Position numbers and translations under genes: made by a program
From: Echinarachnius parma
Lineage: Eukaryota; Echinodermata; Echinoidea; Clypeasteroida; Echinarachniidae
DNA length: 64,000 nucleotides
Direction of reading: 5' to 3'
Assembly (NCBI GenBank): GCA_037951105.1
Contig: JBAMJV010008503.1
Location: 1 to 64,000, forward strand
Notes under the pieces: model-generated
Seen by the model: only the letters and a program-made list of their open reading frames with translations
Databases searched by the model: none
What the model was told of the DNA's origin: nothing
Shown: positions 10,637-21,861 of the stretch, in pieces
Layout of the letters: each line of letters begins with the position of its first letter
How positions within the stretch are numbered: the stretch's first letter is position 1

Positions 10637-12098
10637 AGGGACATTTTCCCCAACATATAATCACTTTTGATTATGTTCTCTAAACGTTCAAACACAATTT
10701 CATGCAAATACGACCAACATTGGCTTTTTGAGCAAGGAATGAGCATCATTCAAAGTCACTCGCTGTACGGGATAATCCCATTCATCGCGAACACATGGAG
10801 GCTGCCATTGATGTTTATGAAACTCGGATCGCTCTAAAATGTAACGTCAAACCCGAACTACTCTTTTTGTTGGCTCACGTTTTGCCTTGTGTTTGTGCAC
10901 AAACCCCGCGAGCTGCGAGAGCTAACAAAAAGAGGCGGAGCCTGTTTGTTCGGGTTTGACGTAGCATTTCGGCGCGAACAATACGTGCCTTCGCACTTGT
11001 TGCGATTGCAAGATCACGTGACAAAATTCTAGTACGGCCAGTTCGCCAAACGACCTAGCAGCCGACGCTTTGTGTATAATGTCAATGGACCCTTCACTTC
11101 CTGGCATGACACCCGAAACTAAATAAAGATATTTATTCATGAATATTAATTTCATGACACTTTCAGTGCTAATTATGCAAAGAGAACAACATCTGTCTAA
11201 CATTTCCAACAAATTCAACAAATGCAACAAACTGAATTTTAATGAACATATTTCGAAACTCGAATGCCACTTATAATCACACGGCTCGCGGCGCACTGCA
11301 TTGCATGCAATCAAGCTGCATGCAGTTCCGTCTGCATTGTGTCATGTACCCGGGCCGCACCCGGGCCGTGCTATCCGCTCGGGAAACTGCAACAAACACA
11401 GTCTCAAATGAAGGGTAAGACTTGTCTTTGTATGGAAAAGCATTGAAATGTATTTTAGATATTCCATACTAGGGGGAAATCATGTCAAGTTTGTCAGAAA
11501 TGAATACTTAGTAGTTAAATGTGGGTTTGATCGGGTTCTTGATTTCGTTCTGCAATACGAAACGCGAAACAAATGGACCCAATTACATACGTTTGCGTGC
11601 AATGTACGGCGCGGCAGGCATGCATGCAAGAAGAAAGGAGAGTCATTTTTGTCAATCAAACTCGAGTTGTATCCTTGAATTTTAAACAAACGATCGTATT
11701 TCTTGAATAATCTGAAAATGTATGTTGTTCTCGATATATGTTAGGCAATGACAGTGTTATAGAGTTGATATTCATGAATAAATATCTTCATTTAGTTTCG
11801 GGTGTCATGCCAGGAAGTAAAGGGTCCATTAACATTATACACAAAGCGTCGGCTGCTAGGTCGTTTGGCGATCCGGCCGTACTAGAATTTTGTCACGTGA
11901 TCTTGCAATCGCAACAACTGCGAAGGCACGTATTGAAAATCCCTACGCGATGAACGGGATTAGCCCATACAGCGATTGACTTTGAATGATGCCCCTCCTT
12001 TGTTCAGAGGGCAAACATTGGACATATTTGCATGAAATTATGTTTTAATGTGTAGAGAAATTAATCAAAGGTAAATAGATGATGGGGAAACTTTCCCT
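10637..12098. mobile_element. Long-arm TTAA foldback element
   Basis: Begins AGGGACATTTTCCCC, ends GGGGAAACTTTCCCT, and is flanked by TTAA (10633-10636 and 12099-12102). The arms are several hundred bases: 10637-11160 pairs with about 11740-12098, for example the CCTGGCATGACACCCG block near 11100 and CGGGTGTCATGCCAGG near 11800. A nested palindromic insert (10836-10970) lengthens the left arm. The 0.57-kb spacer has a GC-rich patch (11280-11400) but no transposase. The frames at 10922-11314 and 11738-11953 are the two arms read as protein. Confidence 0.8.
10836..10970. mobile_element. Small palindromic insert inside foldback arm
   Basis: AATGTAACGTCAAACCCGAA at the left and its near-exact inverse at the right enclose a second inner inverted pair (TTTTTGTTGGCTC and GAGCTAACAAAAA). 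The partner arm of the host foldback lacks this stretch, so it is a later insertion. Confidence 0.65.
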
Positions 12099-12102
12099 TT
12101 AA

Positions 12103-12520
12103 ATGCATCGTGGGCTAGTGCAGTGCGTGTTCGTGGTAGGTTAAATAAGTTAGTCTGCCGGGTTGGATAATGGTGTCTCACTTTTTGTATAAGGAGCATC
12201 ATTCACCCAGGGTATTATCCTTTATTTGCCCTTCACGAAGTCAAAAGCTGTTTTCTGAGTAAACGTTCAAAAGTTTACAATATCCTTTCAGACATGTCAC
12301 AGAGGAATGCTCCGTTCAAATATCAAAGACTTTATTGTCAGGGTTATCTTCACAATATACTGGAAGAATTATATGCGCAAGCTACACATGTCAAGTAAGG
12401 TGATTGCCTTTTATATGACAAACACATATTCTGGTTCTATCTGGTATGGAAAGACACGTTGCTGGTAAGTGGCAGTTGCTATATTTTCTGATGTGTAGAA
12501 ATACTTTATTATGAATTTGT
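12103..12520. other. Non-coding, nothing recognised
   Basis: Sits between two TTAA elements. I see no coding or structural signal. Confidence 0.4.
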
Positions 12521-12524
12521 TTAA

Positions 12525-13000
12525 AGGCATAGTACAGTTTTGGTCAGACAGAATTATATTAATTAAAACTTGCAAAATAAAATGAAAAAATAACAGTTAT
12601 AGTTCAGTGATGCTTCAATGGTAATAAAACGTATACTCGGTTAAGTTTCAGGGCTGTTTTTTATTTATTAAAAAAACAGCTATAAACACAAGAGGGCGCC
12701 CTCCAGACACTAAAGTTTCAACCTTTTTTAAATCAACAAATGTGAATGCGATGTTTGGATAAAATATTATTTAATAGAGAGATTATCAAAAACAATGTTA
12801 AAAGCATTTTGGTATTTAAAAAAGGGAAATGTGTAGCATTTTAAAATATGTATTTAAATTATTGAATAAAAGTTGGTCCCCGTGGATATTTCAGCTGTGT
12901 CTGAACCAATTTTGATCAAATAAAATTGATTATGTCATTAAAATTGCCTTTCAATTTTTTTTTCTTGAAGCGCCCTCTATACCAAAACTTAACTATCCCT
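12525..13000. mobile_element. TTAA MITE T1, copy e
   Basis: T1-type ends with TTAA at 12521-12524 and 13001-13004. It is more diverged than copies a and d and its centre has lost the clean palindrome. Confidence 0.8.
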
Positions 13001-13305
13001 TTAAGCATGCGCATGAATTTGTTTGTTTGTCTGTTAGTTGAAGATTATTAATAAATTGAGTGTCGGGGGCAAACAAAATGAAGAAAAACAACCTGTTTAC
13101 TGCATGAGAAGATTTAATTGTTCAAGTTTTTTTCTTCACGAAGAGAAAACCACTGGAGTACAATGCCACAACATTCTTTCATGGTTTTGTGATGAATCCA
13201 TGTACGTATCTTCTTTTCATCCATTTTGAATTCAATCCATAATGGATACCTTTGCCTTAATACGCGTGCTTTGCGGCTGCACCATGTGAGAGGGGAGGAT
13301 TGGTG

Positions 13306-13535
13306 AGTCCTGAAAAGGACTGATTGTATTCGTTCTAGGATAGTCCGAAAAAGGACTGTGGTAGTCCTAGAAAGGACTGTTGGTAGTCCTAGAAAGGACT
13401 GTTGGTGTAGTCCTGAAAAGGACTGTTGGTATTCTTTCTAGGAGAGTCCTAAAAAGGACTGTTGGTAGTCCTAGAAAGGACAGTTGGTAGTTCTAGAAAG
13501 GACTGTTGGGATAGTCCTAGAAAGGACTGTTGGGA
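13306..13535. repeat. Array of nine mini-hairpins (AGTCC...GGACT)
   Basis: Nine units of the type AGTCCTAGAAAGGACT occur, separated by GTTGGT-like spacers of variable length. The stem AGTCC/GGACT is kept in seven of nine units, while the 6-base loop varies (CTAGAA, TGAAAA, CGAAAA, TAAAAA). Two units have one stem change each. Spacing is about 21-40 bases. The array ends about 30 bases before the ribozyme-like core at 13567. Confidence 0.85.
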
Positions 13536-13566
13536 TTGCGAGGAGAGGGTGGATGGTAGGAGGGGG

Positions 13567-13615
13567 CTCGACGTTTCGAATAGGTTGACTATCCGTCGTC
13601 AGGAGATCCTGATAA
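13567..13615 (-). ncRNA. Hammerhead-ribozyme-like core, degenerate
   Basis: Read on the - strand the order is CTC, CTGACGA, an unpaired C, GGATAG, loop, CTATTC, GAAAC, GTC, GAG. CUGANGA and GAAA are the conserved hammerhead core boxes. GGATAG/CTATTC forms helix II with one G-U pair, CTC/GAG could start helix I, and AC/GT would be a two-base helix III before the cleavage triplet GUC. Short helix III forms are known from Penelope-like retroelements. The extra C at the base of helix II and the weak helix I suggest a decayed copy. No Penelope reverse transcriptase is visible nearby. Confidence 0.4.
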
Positions 13616-14420
13616 TGTTGACTACTCTTTAACAAGAATTGACACGGCTTCTCTTTACTCGAAAATAAGGTTCATGAAATATTCTTTTGCCTAATCTTAC
13701 GACATGGATAAACCTCGAATTAACTTGATAAAACACTTTGTCACATTTACGTTATTGCGTAAATGGCCTGAAAAGTTCCAAAATTGACCTCAGGAACAAA
13801 ATGGACATTTTTAGTATCATACTGTTAAGCAACTTTTCTAGTGATATGCAAATTCTGAAACATTATCGGGAAAATGGCTATATCTTAGGATAAAATCAAG
13901 AATGACATGTACTTTGAACTGAGTGTTGAACTTTAACCTCAATTATCTCCATTGTATTAGCAGAATAAGAAAAATAATTTAAAAAATCATAACAAATAAA
14001 AATTTTTGTCCGATCGGCATAAGAATGGTCTGAAAATAAAAATAAAAATCCACACGACAACATAAAAAGCTCAATTTTACATTTTGTGGCAAAGTTGCTG
14101 GTTTTTCCAGAGCCGGTCACATATGATGATATAAATAATGTTGTTTTATCTTATAGTCTGTATTTACGTTGTTATGTTTACTGTGCTATGTATACAAACA
14201 TTTTTGTTATGTTTTTATGTTTTGTATACATGGGTTGCTTTTGTTTCTATGCTTGCCTCAAACTCAACCAAAATGCCATCCAAAGTTCTTGTTTTGTATA
14301 ACGGGGCGGCCTCCAAATCTGCCGAAAACCCCGGAGAGGCATTGATTTCCCAGAATGTGGGGACAACAACAAGTTGTTACATCGGATTGTGAATTGATCA
14401 TTCACTGAGGAAATTGTGGG
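13616..14420. other. Non-coding, nothing recognised
   Basis: AT-rich. Two overlapping hydrophobic frames near 14086-14392 reflect T-rich sequence and have no supporting splice or motif evidence. Confidence 0.4.
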
Positions 14421-14426
14421 ATTATG

Positions 14427-14640
14427 TATAGACCAATCCGGTTTCAAGTCTACGTCTGCCATAACCAGGGGGCTTCAAGCATGTCTAGCATGCTGAACAA
14501 AGGTCACTGGTTGTTTAGGAGAAAAATAATACACTTGACATGTTTCATAACGGTTAAAACCTATTCAAATTATCTTTTGTTGTACTCTTGGAAGCCCCCC
14601 TTGTTATGGCCCTATAGACTTGAAACCGGATTCGTCTATA
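14427..14640. mobile_element. Small MITE with 55-bp inverted ends
   Basis: TATAGACCAATCCGGTTTCA at the left is inverted at the right end (GAAACCGGATTCGTCTATA). The inverted match continues through the CATAACCAGGGGGCTT box, leaving a spacer of about 110 bases. The ends TATA are compatible with a TA target duplication. Confidence 0.75.
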
Positions 14641-14642
14641 TT

Positions 14643-15170
14643 TGACCGTCTAGACCACTATTTACTTACCAGGTGAGATTTGAAAGTCGATACATATTGT
14701 GGCGTCGATGTCGTTTTTACGACGTGATGGCTTTCCATAAAACAGGGGCTAACGGATCCTTGTCCCGTGAACCTGTAAACGGTTATGTTCTTGGCAACAA
14801 GAAATGGAAAGGAAGAAATAAAGAAAATTGACTGTTACTAAAACTTAGTTATTAAAAATATAAATAATGTTACGATGGTATGATGACGGATTTGGATGGC
14901 AAACTAACAGGCTACCAAGCTATACACTTAATATGCTATATGCAGGCAATTTCTTTGATAAATATGATAATAAAATGATATTAAAATCTATATAATATCA
15001 AAACATGTATACACTGGTTAATATTGAAATCTTGGTATAGTAGGTCATTTGAACCTTACAAGTAATTGATCGCAAAAATATTGTCTGTAAATTGTTTTCC
15101 TTTTTTTCTTTCTTCTTATTCTTATTTTTCCGTATTCGATTTTTTCTTCTTCTTCTTCTTCTTCTTATTT
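14643..15170. other. Non-coding with a CTT microsatellite
   Basis: A run of TTC triplets lies at about 15144-15166. Otherwise no gene or repeat border was found. Confidence 0.45.
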
Positions 15171-15530
15171 TTCCGTATTTGATTTTTTCCGTATTTGATA
15201 CTTTCATTATTTTGTAAAACATTAATTTTTGAGGGATTCCACATTCTACAAGCCATGCTTTTTAGTGGATCCCTCCATTTTCACTTGAAATCTAAACGTA
15301 CAGCAACATTCATTTACTTTCTGATTCCGCTTATATGACATGATTATTTAATACATTTAAAAATTTCATTGTATCTTATTTAATAATTATATAAACATAA
15401 ATTTTGATTGACAATATAATTTATTGTTTATAATTTCAAAAATTTTGTTGTGACTTATTTATTGTAAATATAGTTACTTTCTTGTTGAAAATGAAATAAA
15501 ATTGAACATTGAACATTGAACAATTACATG
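15170..15530 (+). mobile_element. LINE 3' UTR fragment, same family as 35.2-35.9 kb
   Basis: Matches the 3' end of the LINE at 35570-35905 over more than 300 bases and ends in an ATTGAAC-type short tandem tail. It carries the hairpin 15231-15275 (stem GAGGGATTCCAC/GTGGATCCCTC with one bulged T, loop containing ACAAGCCATGCTTTTTA). There is no coding part, so it is a severely 5'-truncated copy. Confidence 0.8.
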
Positions 15531-15541
15531 CGCACCACTAA

Positions 15542-15799
15542 AGGCCCGGTCACATATCACCGTATAGCGTAAACGGATGCCCGACGGAGGGTACAATTTT
15601 CAATCCGTTCGTCTCCGTTCGTATACGTTACTTGTCCGTTCCCTTGTCAGGTGATGTACGTTGTTCTATCCGGTGGAATGTTTTGTCCATGAAGCAATGG
15701 AGACGACTGTCACCACCGGATAATTTGATTTCGAAATATGTTCCAGCCGTCGCGTCGGGCGTCCTCTAACGATATCCGGTCATAATTGATACCGGGCCT
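15542..15799. mobile_element. 258-bp MITE, PIF/Harbinger-like
   Basis: Ends AGGCCCGGT and ACCGGGCCT, flanked by TAA on both sides (15539-15541 and 15800-15802). A 3-bp TWA target duplication is typical of PIF/Harbinger elements. The interior is GC-richer than its surroundings and rich in internal complementarity. Non-coding. Confidence 0.75.
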
Positions 15800-15949
15800 T
15801 AAGATTGCACAAAGTTGGACTCGTACTTCTATGGAACATCCCAGGTTTCATTTACAATCTAATGCGCAGTAAACGATGCTTTCTCAGTAATTACCGTCTT
15901 GATCTAAGTAGGCTATACCGTAAATAATGAACATTATAATATTATTTAA

Positions 15950-16386
15950 AGGGATAATACAGCTGAGGTTGATATGGTTTAAGCGCGCTTCAAAAAGTAA
16001 TTTGTGAGGTTATACAACTAAAATAATTTACTTTGTTTGATCAAAATCGGTAGAGAAACATATCCGACCTGAATATATTCGATAATTTAAGAACATATTT
16101 ATAAAGCCTATATCGTCGAAAATATTCCAAAGTGGCTTTTAAATTGTTTTGATGATCTCTCTATTGAATCATAATTTTTACCAAACTTCACACTGCCAAT
16201 TTTGGAAAAGAAAAAAAGGTTGATACTTGCAAGTGTTTAGAGGGCGCACTCTTGTTTTAACGGCTGCTTTTTGAATGAAAAGCCTTCTGACCTAGCCATT
16301 TATATGTTTTGTTTTAAATAGTTTTTTTTTATTACGTACAAGTCTTGGTTACTAGAATTCAGTTTGACTACAGCTGCTCTATCACT
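15950..16386. mobile_element. TTAA MITE T1, copy f, decayed right end
   Basis: Left end AGGGATAATACAGC with TTAA at 15946-15949. The right end reads ATCACTATAA in place of ATCCCTTTAA. It directly abuts a LINE fragment. Confidence 0.65.
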
Positions 16387-16390
16387 ATAA

Positions 16391-17550
16391 ACAGACACGT
16401 TTACTCTACAATAAACGTATGAATTATGGACAGCATATTACAAACACAATTGCCAAAGCATTTGAGGTTAAGCAAATACTTATTGGTCTTATTCTAGTCT
16501 TGACCACGGCATTCGATTGTATAAATCATGAAATATTAATAAGAAAATTGCAATTTTATGGTATACGTGGCACAGCAGTAAAGTGGTTTGATAGTTATTT
16601 AGAAAATATGGTGCAATATGTTTCTGTAAATAATGTGTCTTCTGAAATTAAACAAAATCCTGTGAATTTTCCGAAGGGATCGGTCTTGGGACCACTGTTG
16701 TTTTTAATATATATTAAGGATAAACAGTTTGTAAGTAATATTTTAAAATCGATTACATTTGCTGATGACACGAAGTTGTTTGCATCAGGTGATGATATAG
16801 ATGTTTTATGTAATGTTATAAATGAGGAACTTAAACAAATTAATTCACGGTTTGTAGCAAACAAATTTTTGGGATTGAATGTAAATAAAAACATGTTGTA
16901 TGTAATTTAAACCTTAAACAAGAATATTGATAATTATATCTCATATTAAAATATGTATTGATCAACACTGTATATCTTTTGTTCATTCAGTTGATTGTGT
17001 AGGTATAATTATTGATGAGAAATTGATTTGGAAAGAACATGTTGCTTAAGGCTGTTGGTGCAATTACTAGAATTAAACAAAATTGTTCTTTACAAATGTT
17101 CGTATTCATTCTATATAACACCATGATTTGGCCTCACCTCAGCTACTGTAATATTGTTTGGGGAAACTGTGCAGAAACCCATCTAAACATGATTCTGGTG
17201 CTCCAGAAACGTGCAATAAGAATACTTTTTAATTTACAGCCTTTGTCACATACTGCTTCCTTCAGAAAATAGAATGTGAACAATATTTAATGTAAATAAA
17301 CAACACATAGCTATTTGCATGTATTATTGTTAAGATTGTTTTGTAGAAAATATATATATTAAACGATATGCATAACTCAGCAATCAAATATTTGTATTTG
17401 CCTAATTTCAAATATGAATTTTCAAGAACAACAATTACTTATGCTGGACAGAAAATTAGGAATGAATTATTTAATGAAGTAAAACAATGTCCATCACTCT
17501 CATCTTTTAAAAGAAAATTCAAACATTATTTGTTGAACTTACAATAGCAT
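16391..17550 (+). pseudogene. LINE reverse transcriptase relic
   Basis: The frame at 16419-16910 keeps RT blocks: a degraded LVLTTAFDCINHEIL (active-site motif A, normally LDLSKAFD), KLQFYGIRG, GSVLGPLLFLIYI and the catalytic FADDTKLFA. A second frame (17039-17272) holds the RT C-terminal LYNTMIWPHLSYCNIVWG and LQKRAIRILF. Further C-terminal remains reach about 17548. Frame changes and stops separate the parts, and the endonuclease and 5' RT are missing. In life such proteins copy their own RNA into the genome by target-primed reverse transcription. This copy is dead. CR1/Jockey-type by its blocks. Confidence 0.85.
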
Positions 17551-17825
17551 TATGGACAATGATGTAGTGTATAATTTGCCTCATGTGTTTTTTTTTATCG
17601 TAGTAGTATAGCTCTGTATTGTTTGTACGTGTTATTTGTAATGTACCTTGAATTATTTGATTTGAGACCGGAGCATATTTATTTGAAATCTATTATTCCT
17701 GGGGGGAAAAACATTTTTATAGGCCATGCCAAGGCCTTTGTTATTCCCCCACATTTTGAATATTGTGGACTGCTTCCTCTTTCTTTTTTTACTTTGTCTG
17801 TATACATGTTTACTTACCACGCCAA

Positions 17826-18300
17826 AGACTGAATATAAAAGAAATTCTTTCACATATGTTGGAGCTAGCCTGTATAATACACTCCCAATAACAGTGCAGT
17901 CATGCACATTCCTATACACGTTAAAAAAACAGTATAAAGCTTTATATTGATTTGAATTTTATTTTTATAATAGATGATATTTAATATGCATGTATGATGT
18001 CTTGTATTCACCCTCCGCATTATTTATGTTCGTTTTGAACTGTTATTCTTATAATGTAATTGTCATGTATATATGTTCATATTTTGATATTTGTCAACAT
18101 GCAAGTTAAACTGCGGGGCGCCTTTGTAAAGCAGTTTTGCATAACTGAACAGGCCTACCCTGCAGTATTTAAAAAAAAAAAAAATAATAATAATAATTGT
18201 TTTTTGTCTATATCACACTGCAAATATTTCACTATTTATATGTTGTATTTTACATTGTTTTTATTCAGATGTGGAAATAAAACTTGAAACTTGAAAACTT
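17826..18300 (+). pseudogene. LINE C-terminus and 3' end
   Basis: Residues GASLYNTLPITVQ and the following basic Lys-rich end (17826-17950) match the usual LINE C-terminus (normally GPKLWNSLP...FKRKLK). The 3' UTR contains a foldable segment CTGCGGGGCGCC...CCCTGCAG (18112-18164) and ends in AACTTGAAA-type tandem tails near 18280-18304. It is a second, separate element just downstream of the preceding relic. Confidence 0.75.
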
Positions 18301-18665
18301 GAATCTTTATATCATGTAGAGGGTATTTCCTTGTTAAATAGGACCTTCACTTTACCTTCAAATGTGAATGAAAAATGTAAATGGCACGGGCATGTACGGC
18401 GGCCGTTTTTGAGAAAGTGAGAAGAAGCACGCGTCCCTCATCTGTCGGTCCGCTATCTCTATCATGGCTATCTAGTCGATGGAAGTCTTTAAGAGTGCTG
18501 CCAGAAATCTGAGGAGAAAATGTTAAGGGAGAGAGTAGATAATAAATATTAGACAGATATAAATAGAGAGAGGGGTGTACGTAGATATATATAGATATAT
18601 TTATTATAAGCAAACAAAACGTTATATATTTCATCGACGAAGACTTGTAAAGTTATATTTATATA
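18301..18665. other. Non-coding, nothing firm
   Basis: A GC-richer patch lies at about 18385-18480 on an AT-rich background. The - strand frame across it has no recognisable features. Confidence 0.35.
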
Positions 18666-18667
18666 TA

Positions 18668-19131
18668 AACTGGGCTCCAAAAGAAACTTATCACTTCTTC
18701 AGAGCGACGCTCACTAAAATCCATAACATCAAATTGAATCATATTTGGACACAGATAAGCTATCATTCTCCTTATGAAGCATATCTGAAAAATTGAAAGG
18801 TTGCTTTTGCCAAAAAAGAGACAAATGCGATGGAATCACTACAGGTCACTTTTCAAAAATCACAGAAACTGCTCGCTGCGAACCTCCATGAAAGGTGGTC
18901 TATTCAGAACTTTCAATAGCTATTCATTCAACATCAAAGGCAGGTTATGTAACCACCAGACTGGCTATTGTCCGTACCGAGCTCCGTGCATGGAAGGCAA
19001 GCAGTTTCTGTGATTTTTGAAAAAATGACTTCTTGCGATTTCACTTTATTTTATTCTTTGTTGACTAAATCAAACATATTTTTTTTTTAGATATGCTTGC
19101 TGAGGAATATTATAGCTAATCTATGCCCAAT
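18668..19131. mobile_element. TA MITE M1, copy 2, right end missing
   Basis: Starts with the M1 end (AACTGGGCTCCAAAAGAAAC) after TA at 18666-18667 and follows the 5464 copy in the same orientation for about 465 bases, including the internal CACAGAAACTGCT inverted pair. The terminal 70 bases including the right inverted repeat are lost. Confidence 0.8.
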
Positions 19132-19204
19132 TAACTTCACAAGTCTTTGTCTATAATTCAATGGTAAAGTTTTTTATTCAATCACTTCTAACCGGTTTCG
19201 TTTC

Positions 19205-19620
19205 TCTTCAGAAAAGTCTGAAGACTTTTCATAGTCTGAAGACTTTTTGTAGTCTGAAGATTACATAGATAGATTAGATAGATTATATAATATTGATTAT
19301 ATATACACATATAATAGAAATATATTTAGATAGCTATAAACATACATAAATACATACAAACATACATACATACTCAACATGATACAAATTAACAGATAGA
19401 TAGACAGATAAGTAGACCGATAAATACATAGAAAGAAAGAAAAGATAGATATAATTACAACATAAACACTGTAATGTAAATTACGATATATTTATTGATA
19501 ACTATAATATATAGTATAACATAAAACAGCTAGATGAATATATAAATTGATAGATGGATAGATATATATATATATAGATAAATAGATATATAGATAAATA
19601 AATATATAGATAGATAGAGG
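19205..19620. repeat. AGTCTGAAGA tandem motif and GATA-type microsatellite
   Basis: Three copies of AGTCTGAAGACTTTT-like text (19208-19262) are followed by several hundred bases rich in GATA, TAGA and ATAC repeats. Confidence 0.75.
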
Positions 19621-19769
19621 GGAAGATATAAGGAGAGAGAGAAGGAGGTTTGACGATTAATATCGAAACGAACTATTAAGCGTAAACATGGATGGAACAG
19701 GGATTCGACAGTATGATGCTACATTGCACTTATTTTGTTCCATATGTATATACCCTTTATCGTAGATGA

Positions 19770-19925
19770 TGTTTGACAAGATTAGATGATGATCTAGCAC
19801 TTGATCTGTTTCTAACATCGTTTCCGAATATTCTCCAAATATTCGCCCAACCTCTGTGGGGCCTCTACGATCACTGACAGAGTTACCCTACTGAAATAAT
19901 ACTAATAAATAAATAAATAAATACA
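19770..19925 (+). mobile_element. LINE 3' end fragment with (AAAT)n tail
   Basis: The text GATCACTGACAGAGTTACCC and TACTGAAATAA followed by AAAT repeats equals the 3' end of LINEs seen on the - strand at 57926-58070 and, more diverged, at 20110-20160. No coding part is recognisable. Confidence 0.65.
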
Positions 19926-20109
19926 AAAACGCTGGGGCCGAACACAAACACTTAATAACCTTACGTCTACCGCTTGTGTAAACAGTGATATTAAAGTCTA
20001 TCAATCATATTGTGAAATAAGGAGGCTTTCATCTACTAGGTATCCCCTTATTCATATCCCTTGTACAATAGTTGTATTAAGATAATTAGTAATAGTATTT
20101 ATTTATTAT

Positions 20110-20885
20110 GTATTTATTAACGTTTTATTTCAACAGGGTTGCCCTTTCAGTTAAACAACATTTCTACATACAATTAAAAAACAGTACAATATACAATTTT
20201 GAAAACAAACAAATACAATGGAAATCAATACAAATAAATAACAAATACAGAATTAAAACAATACAAAAATAGATATAACTAACGACTACTTTCATCCAAG
20301 AAAAAAACTACTAAAGAAATAGAGGAAAAAACAACTAAACGGTTAAGCATTGCTCAAACTGTGGTAAGGTTTGATATATATAACTGCTAATTACATACAA
20401 GGAAATAAATCATGATAATTAGATGCGATCAATTAATGATAATAAATTACATTGTCTTTTAAAAGAGGAAATTGATGTGGCATTTCTAATACAAAGTGAG
20501 AGATTATTCTAAATTATCGAACCTAAATACTGAAACGACTTTTTCATATATTCTTTGTTTGGCTTTACTACATATACAATATTATCAATGGCATATCTTG
20601 TAAATATATGTGGAGTTCTTAAGATTATCATAATTCTCATATAATCTGGTGAGAGTCCATTTTAACTTTAAAAATATACAAACAAAATTGATAATTAACT
20701 CTTTGTACGACAGATTGCCAATTTAACTTTTTCATCATTGATAAATGAGGTGTTAGAAAATCCGCTTGAGAATCAAACGGGCGAATCTTTTTTGAAGACG
20801 CTGTATTTTCAAAATTAATAACTTAGCTGAGTTTTCCCATATTATCAAACCATAATCAATGTGTGGAAGAATTAAACCATTGTCG
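20110..20885 (-). pseudogene. LINE RT C-terminal relic
   Basis: Read on the - strand from 20885, the translated pieces HIDYGLIIWENSAKLL and LQKRFARLIL match the region after the RT active site in CR1-type LINEs. They are followed by decayed TPHLSMMKKLNWQSVVQR and then a 3' end with AACCCTGTTGAAATAAA. Stops and frame changes abound. The 5' break lies just beside the 77-bp palindrome. Confidence 0.7.
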
Positions 20886-20908
20886 AGGCCGATTCAATAT
20901 ATTTAAGC

Positions 20909-20985
20909 GTTGGGCTTAGATTAGAAGCCGACTTTCACTCAGCATATTATGCTGAGTGAAAGTCGGCTTCTAATCTAAGCCCAAC
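20909..20985. repeat. 77-bp palindrome, 38-bp perfect arms
   Basis: The arms from GTTGGGCTTAG to CAGCATA are exact inverse copies around a single T at 20947. Similarity continues outward with one mismatch (AAGC versus GAGT context). The sequence is non-coding. A palindrome this perfect implies recent origin, copy correction or a folding artefact of sequencing or assembly. Confidence 0.95.
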
Positions 20986-21590
20986 ACTCCGAGTCGTGAG
21001 CACGCCCACTTTAATACTACATCAGACTGAACATCGGGCGGGGTGTGTCGCGATCAATCGCAAAGTTGCAAGTCAGAAAATGCGCCTAATTTACAAGTAG
21101 CTATTGGCAGATGGCGATCGATCGTCTTTGTCGTGGGACTTTAAGGCTTTAATTACAAAGTTTGCGTACAAGCTGGGTTGACATTTATAACGCCGCGCCA
21201 GAGCTTGAGGTAAACTTCCGACGGTTGTTAAATTGGCGGTAACCACGCGCCTTCTAAATCATCATAACCATGAATGTTCACGCATGTAGTCAATTCAGAT
21301 TCATTTAAGCCTCTGCCATATTAAACATCGTAAACAGTGTACGTTCTATTCCTGGATTGCTTGCTTTGAGTCATTGATTTGACAGAATTCCAACTACATG
21401 AAGATGTATCCCCTTTAAGAGTAAGTTGTTAAACAGAAAAAACCTCAATATATCTTCATTTGGGTTACTTGACTCTTCGAAGCTTTTACTACACCTAGAC
21501 GAGTGTTTTGTTTATCAATAAAGTAGATACATTATACAGTTTTCAGCAGTATTTTCTTCATTAATTGTCAACGTATCAAAATCAGAGATG
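20986..21590. other. Non-coding, mixed composition
   Basis: The first 270 bases are GC-richer with many CpG sites and may be an old element or regulatory region. The rest is AT-rich. No exon supported. Confidence 0.35.
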
Positions 21591-21599
21591 ATGACTTAC

Positions 21600-21773
21600 T
21601 TCGCATTCGAACACCTTCACCTCACTGTCCAATGTGTTGCAATCAGGTGTTGGGTTGGCGCAATAGACTGACGACAAGAACTTGGTGTACCACGACAAGT
21701 ATGCCAGGAATAAGAAGAAAGTCCACACTATCACACAACACCGCGCAGCGTTCTTCCACGTCATAGCTTGTAT
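21600..21773 (-). CDS. Candidate exon: type II membrane-anchor segment
   Basis: On the - strand a pyrimidine-rich acceptor ending TAATACAG precedes 21773, and a strong donor GTAAGT follows at 21599-21594. The frame from the ATG at 21764 is open for exactly 55 codons and ends in phase 0 at the donor. It codes for a short basic N-terminus (MTWKNAARC), a hydrophobic stretch of about 20 residues (CVIVWTFFLFLAYLSW) and a lumenal-type segment with three cysteines (VYCANPTPDC, VFECE). GC-rich third positions set it apart from the flanks. The layout fits a type II Golgi or plasma membrane protein such as a glycosyltransferase anchor. The family is not recognised. The frame is also open back to the acceptor, so it could be an internal exon. 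Confidence 0.45.
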
Positions 21774-21861
21774 CTGTATTACGAGTAAATAATAGAAGAG
21801 ACAGACGTTATTTTCTACTTGAAATAACACAGTATGAGCCACAGTGTGAACAGAGCAGTGA

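Noticed and set aside
10922..11953. Two similar protein frames (10922-11314 on -, 11738-11953 on +)
   Set aside because: Their similarity reflects the two arms of one foldback element, so they are not a gene pair.
13306..13535. CRISPR-like or terminator array
   Set aside because: Units are 16 bases with no unique spacers of constant length, and the genome is eukaryotic.
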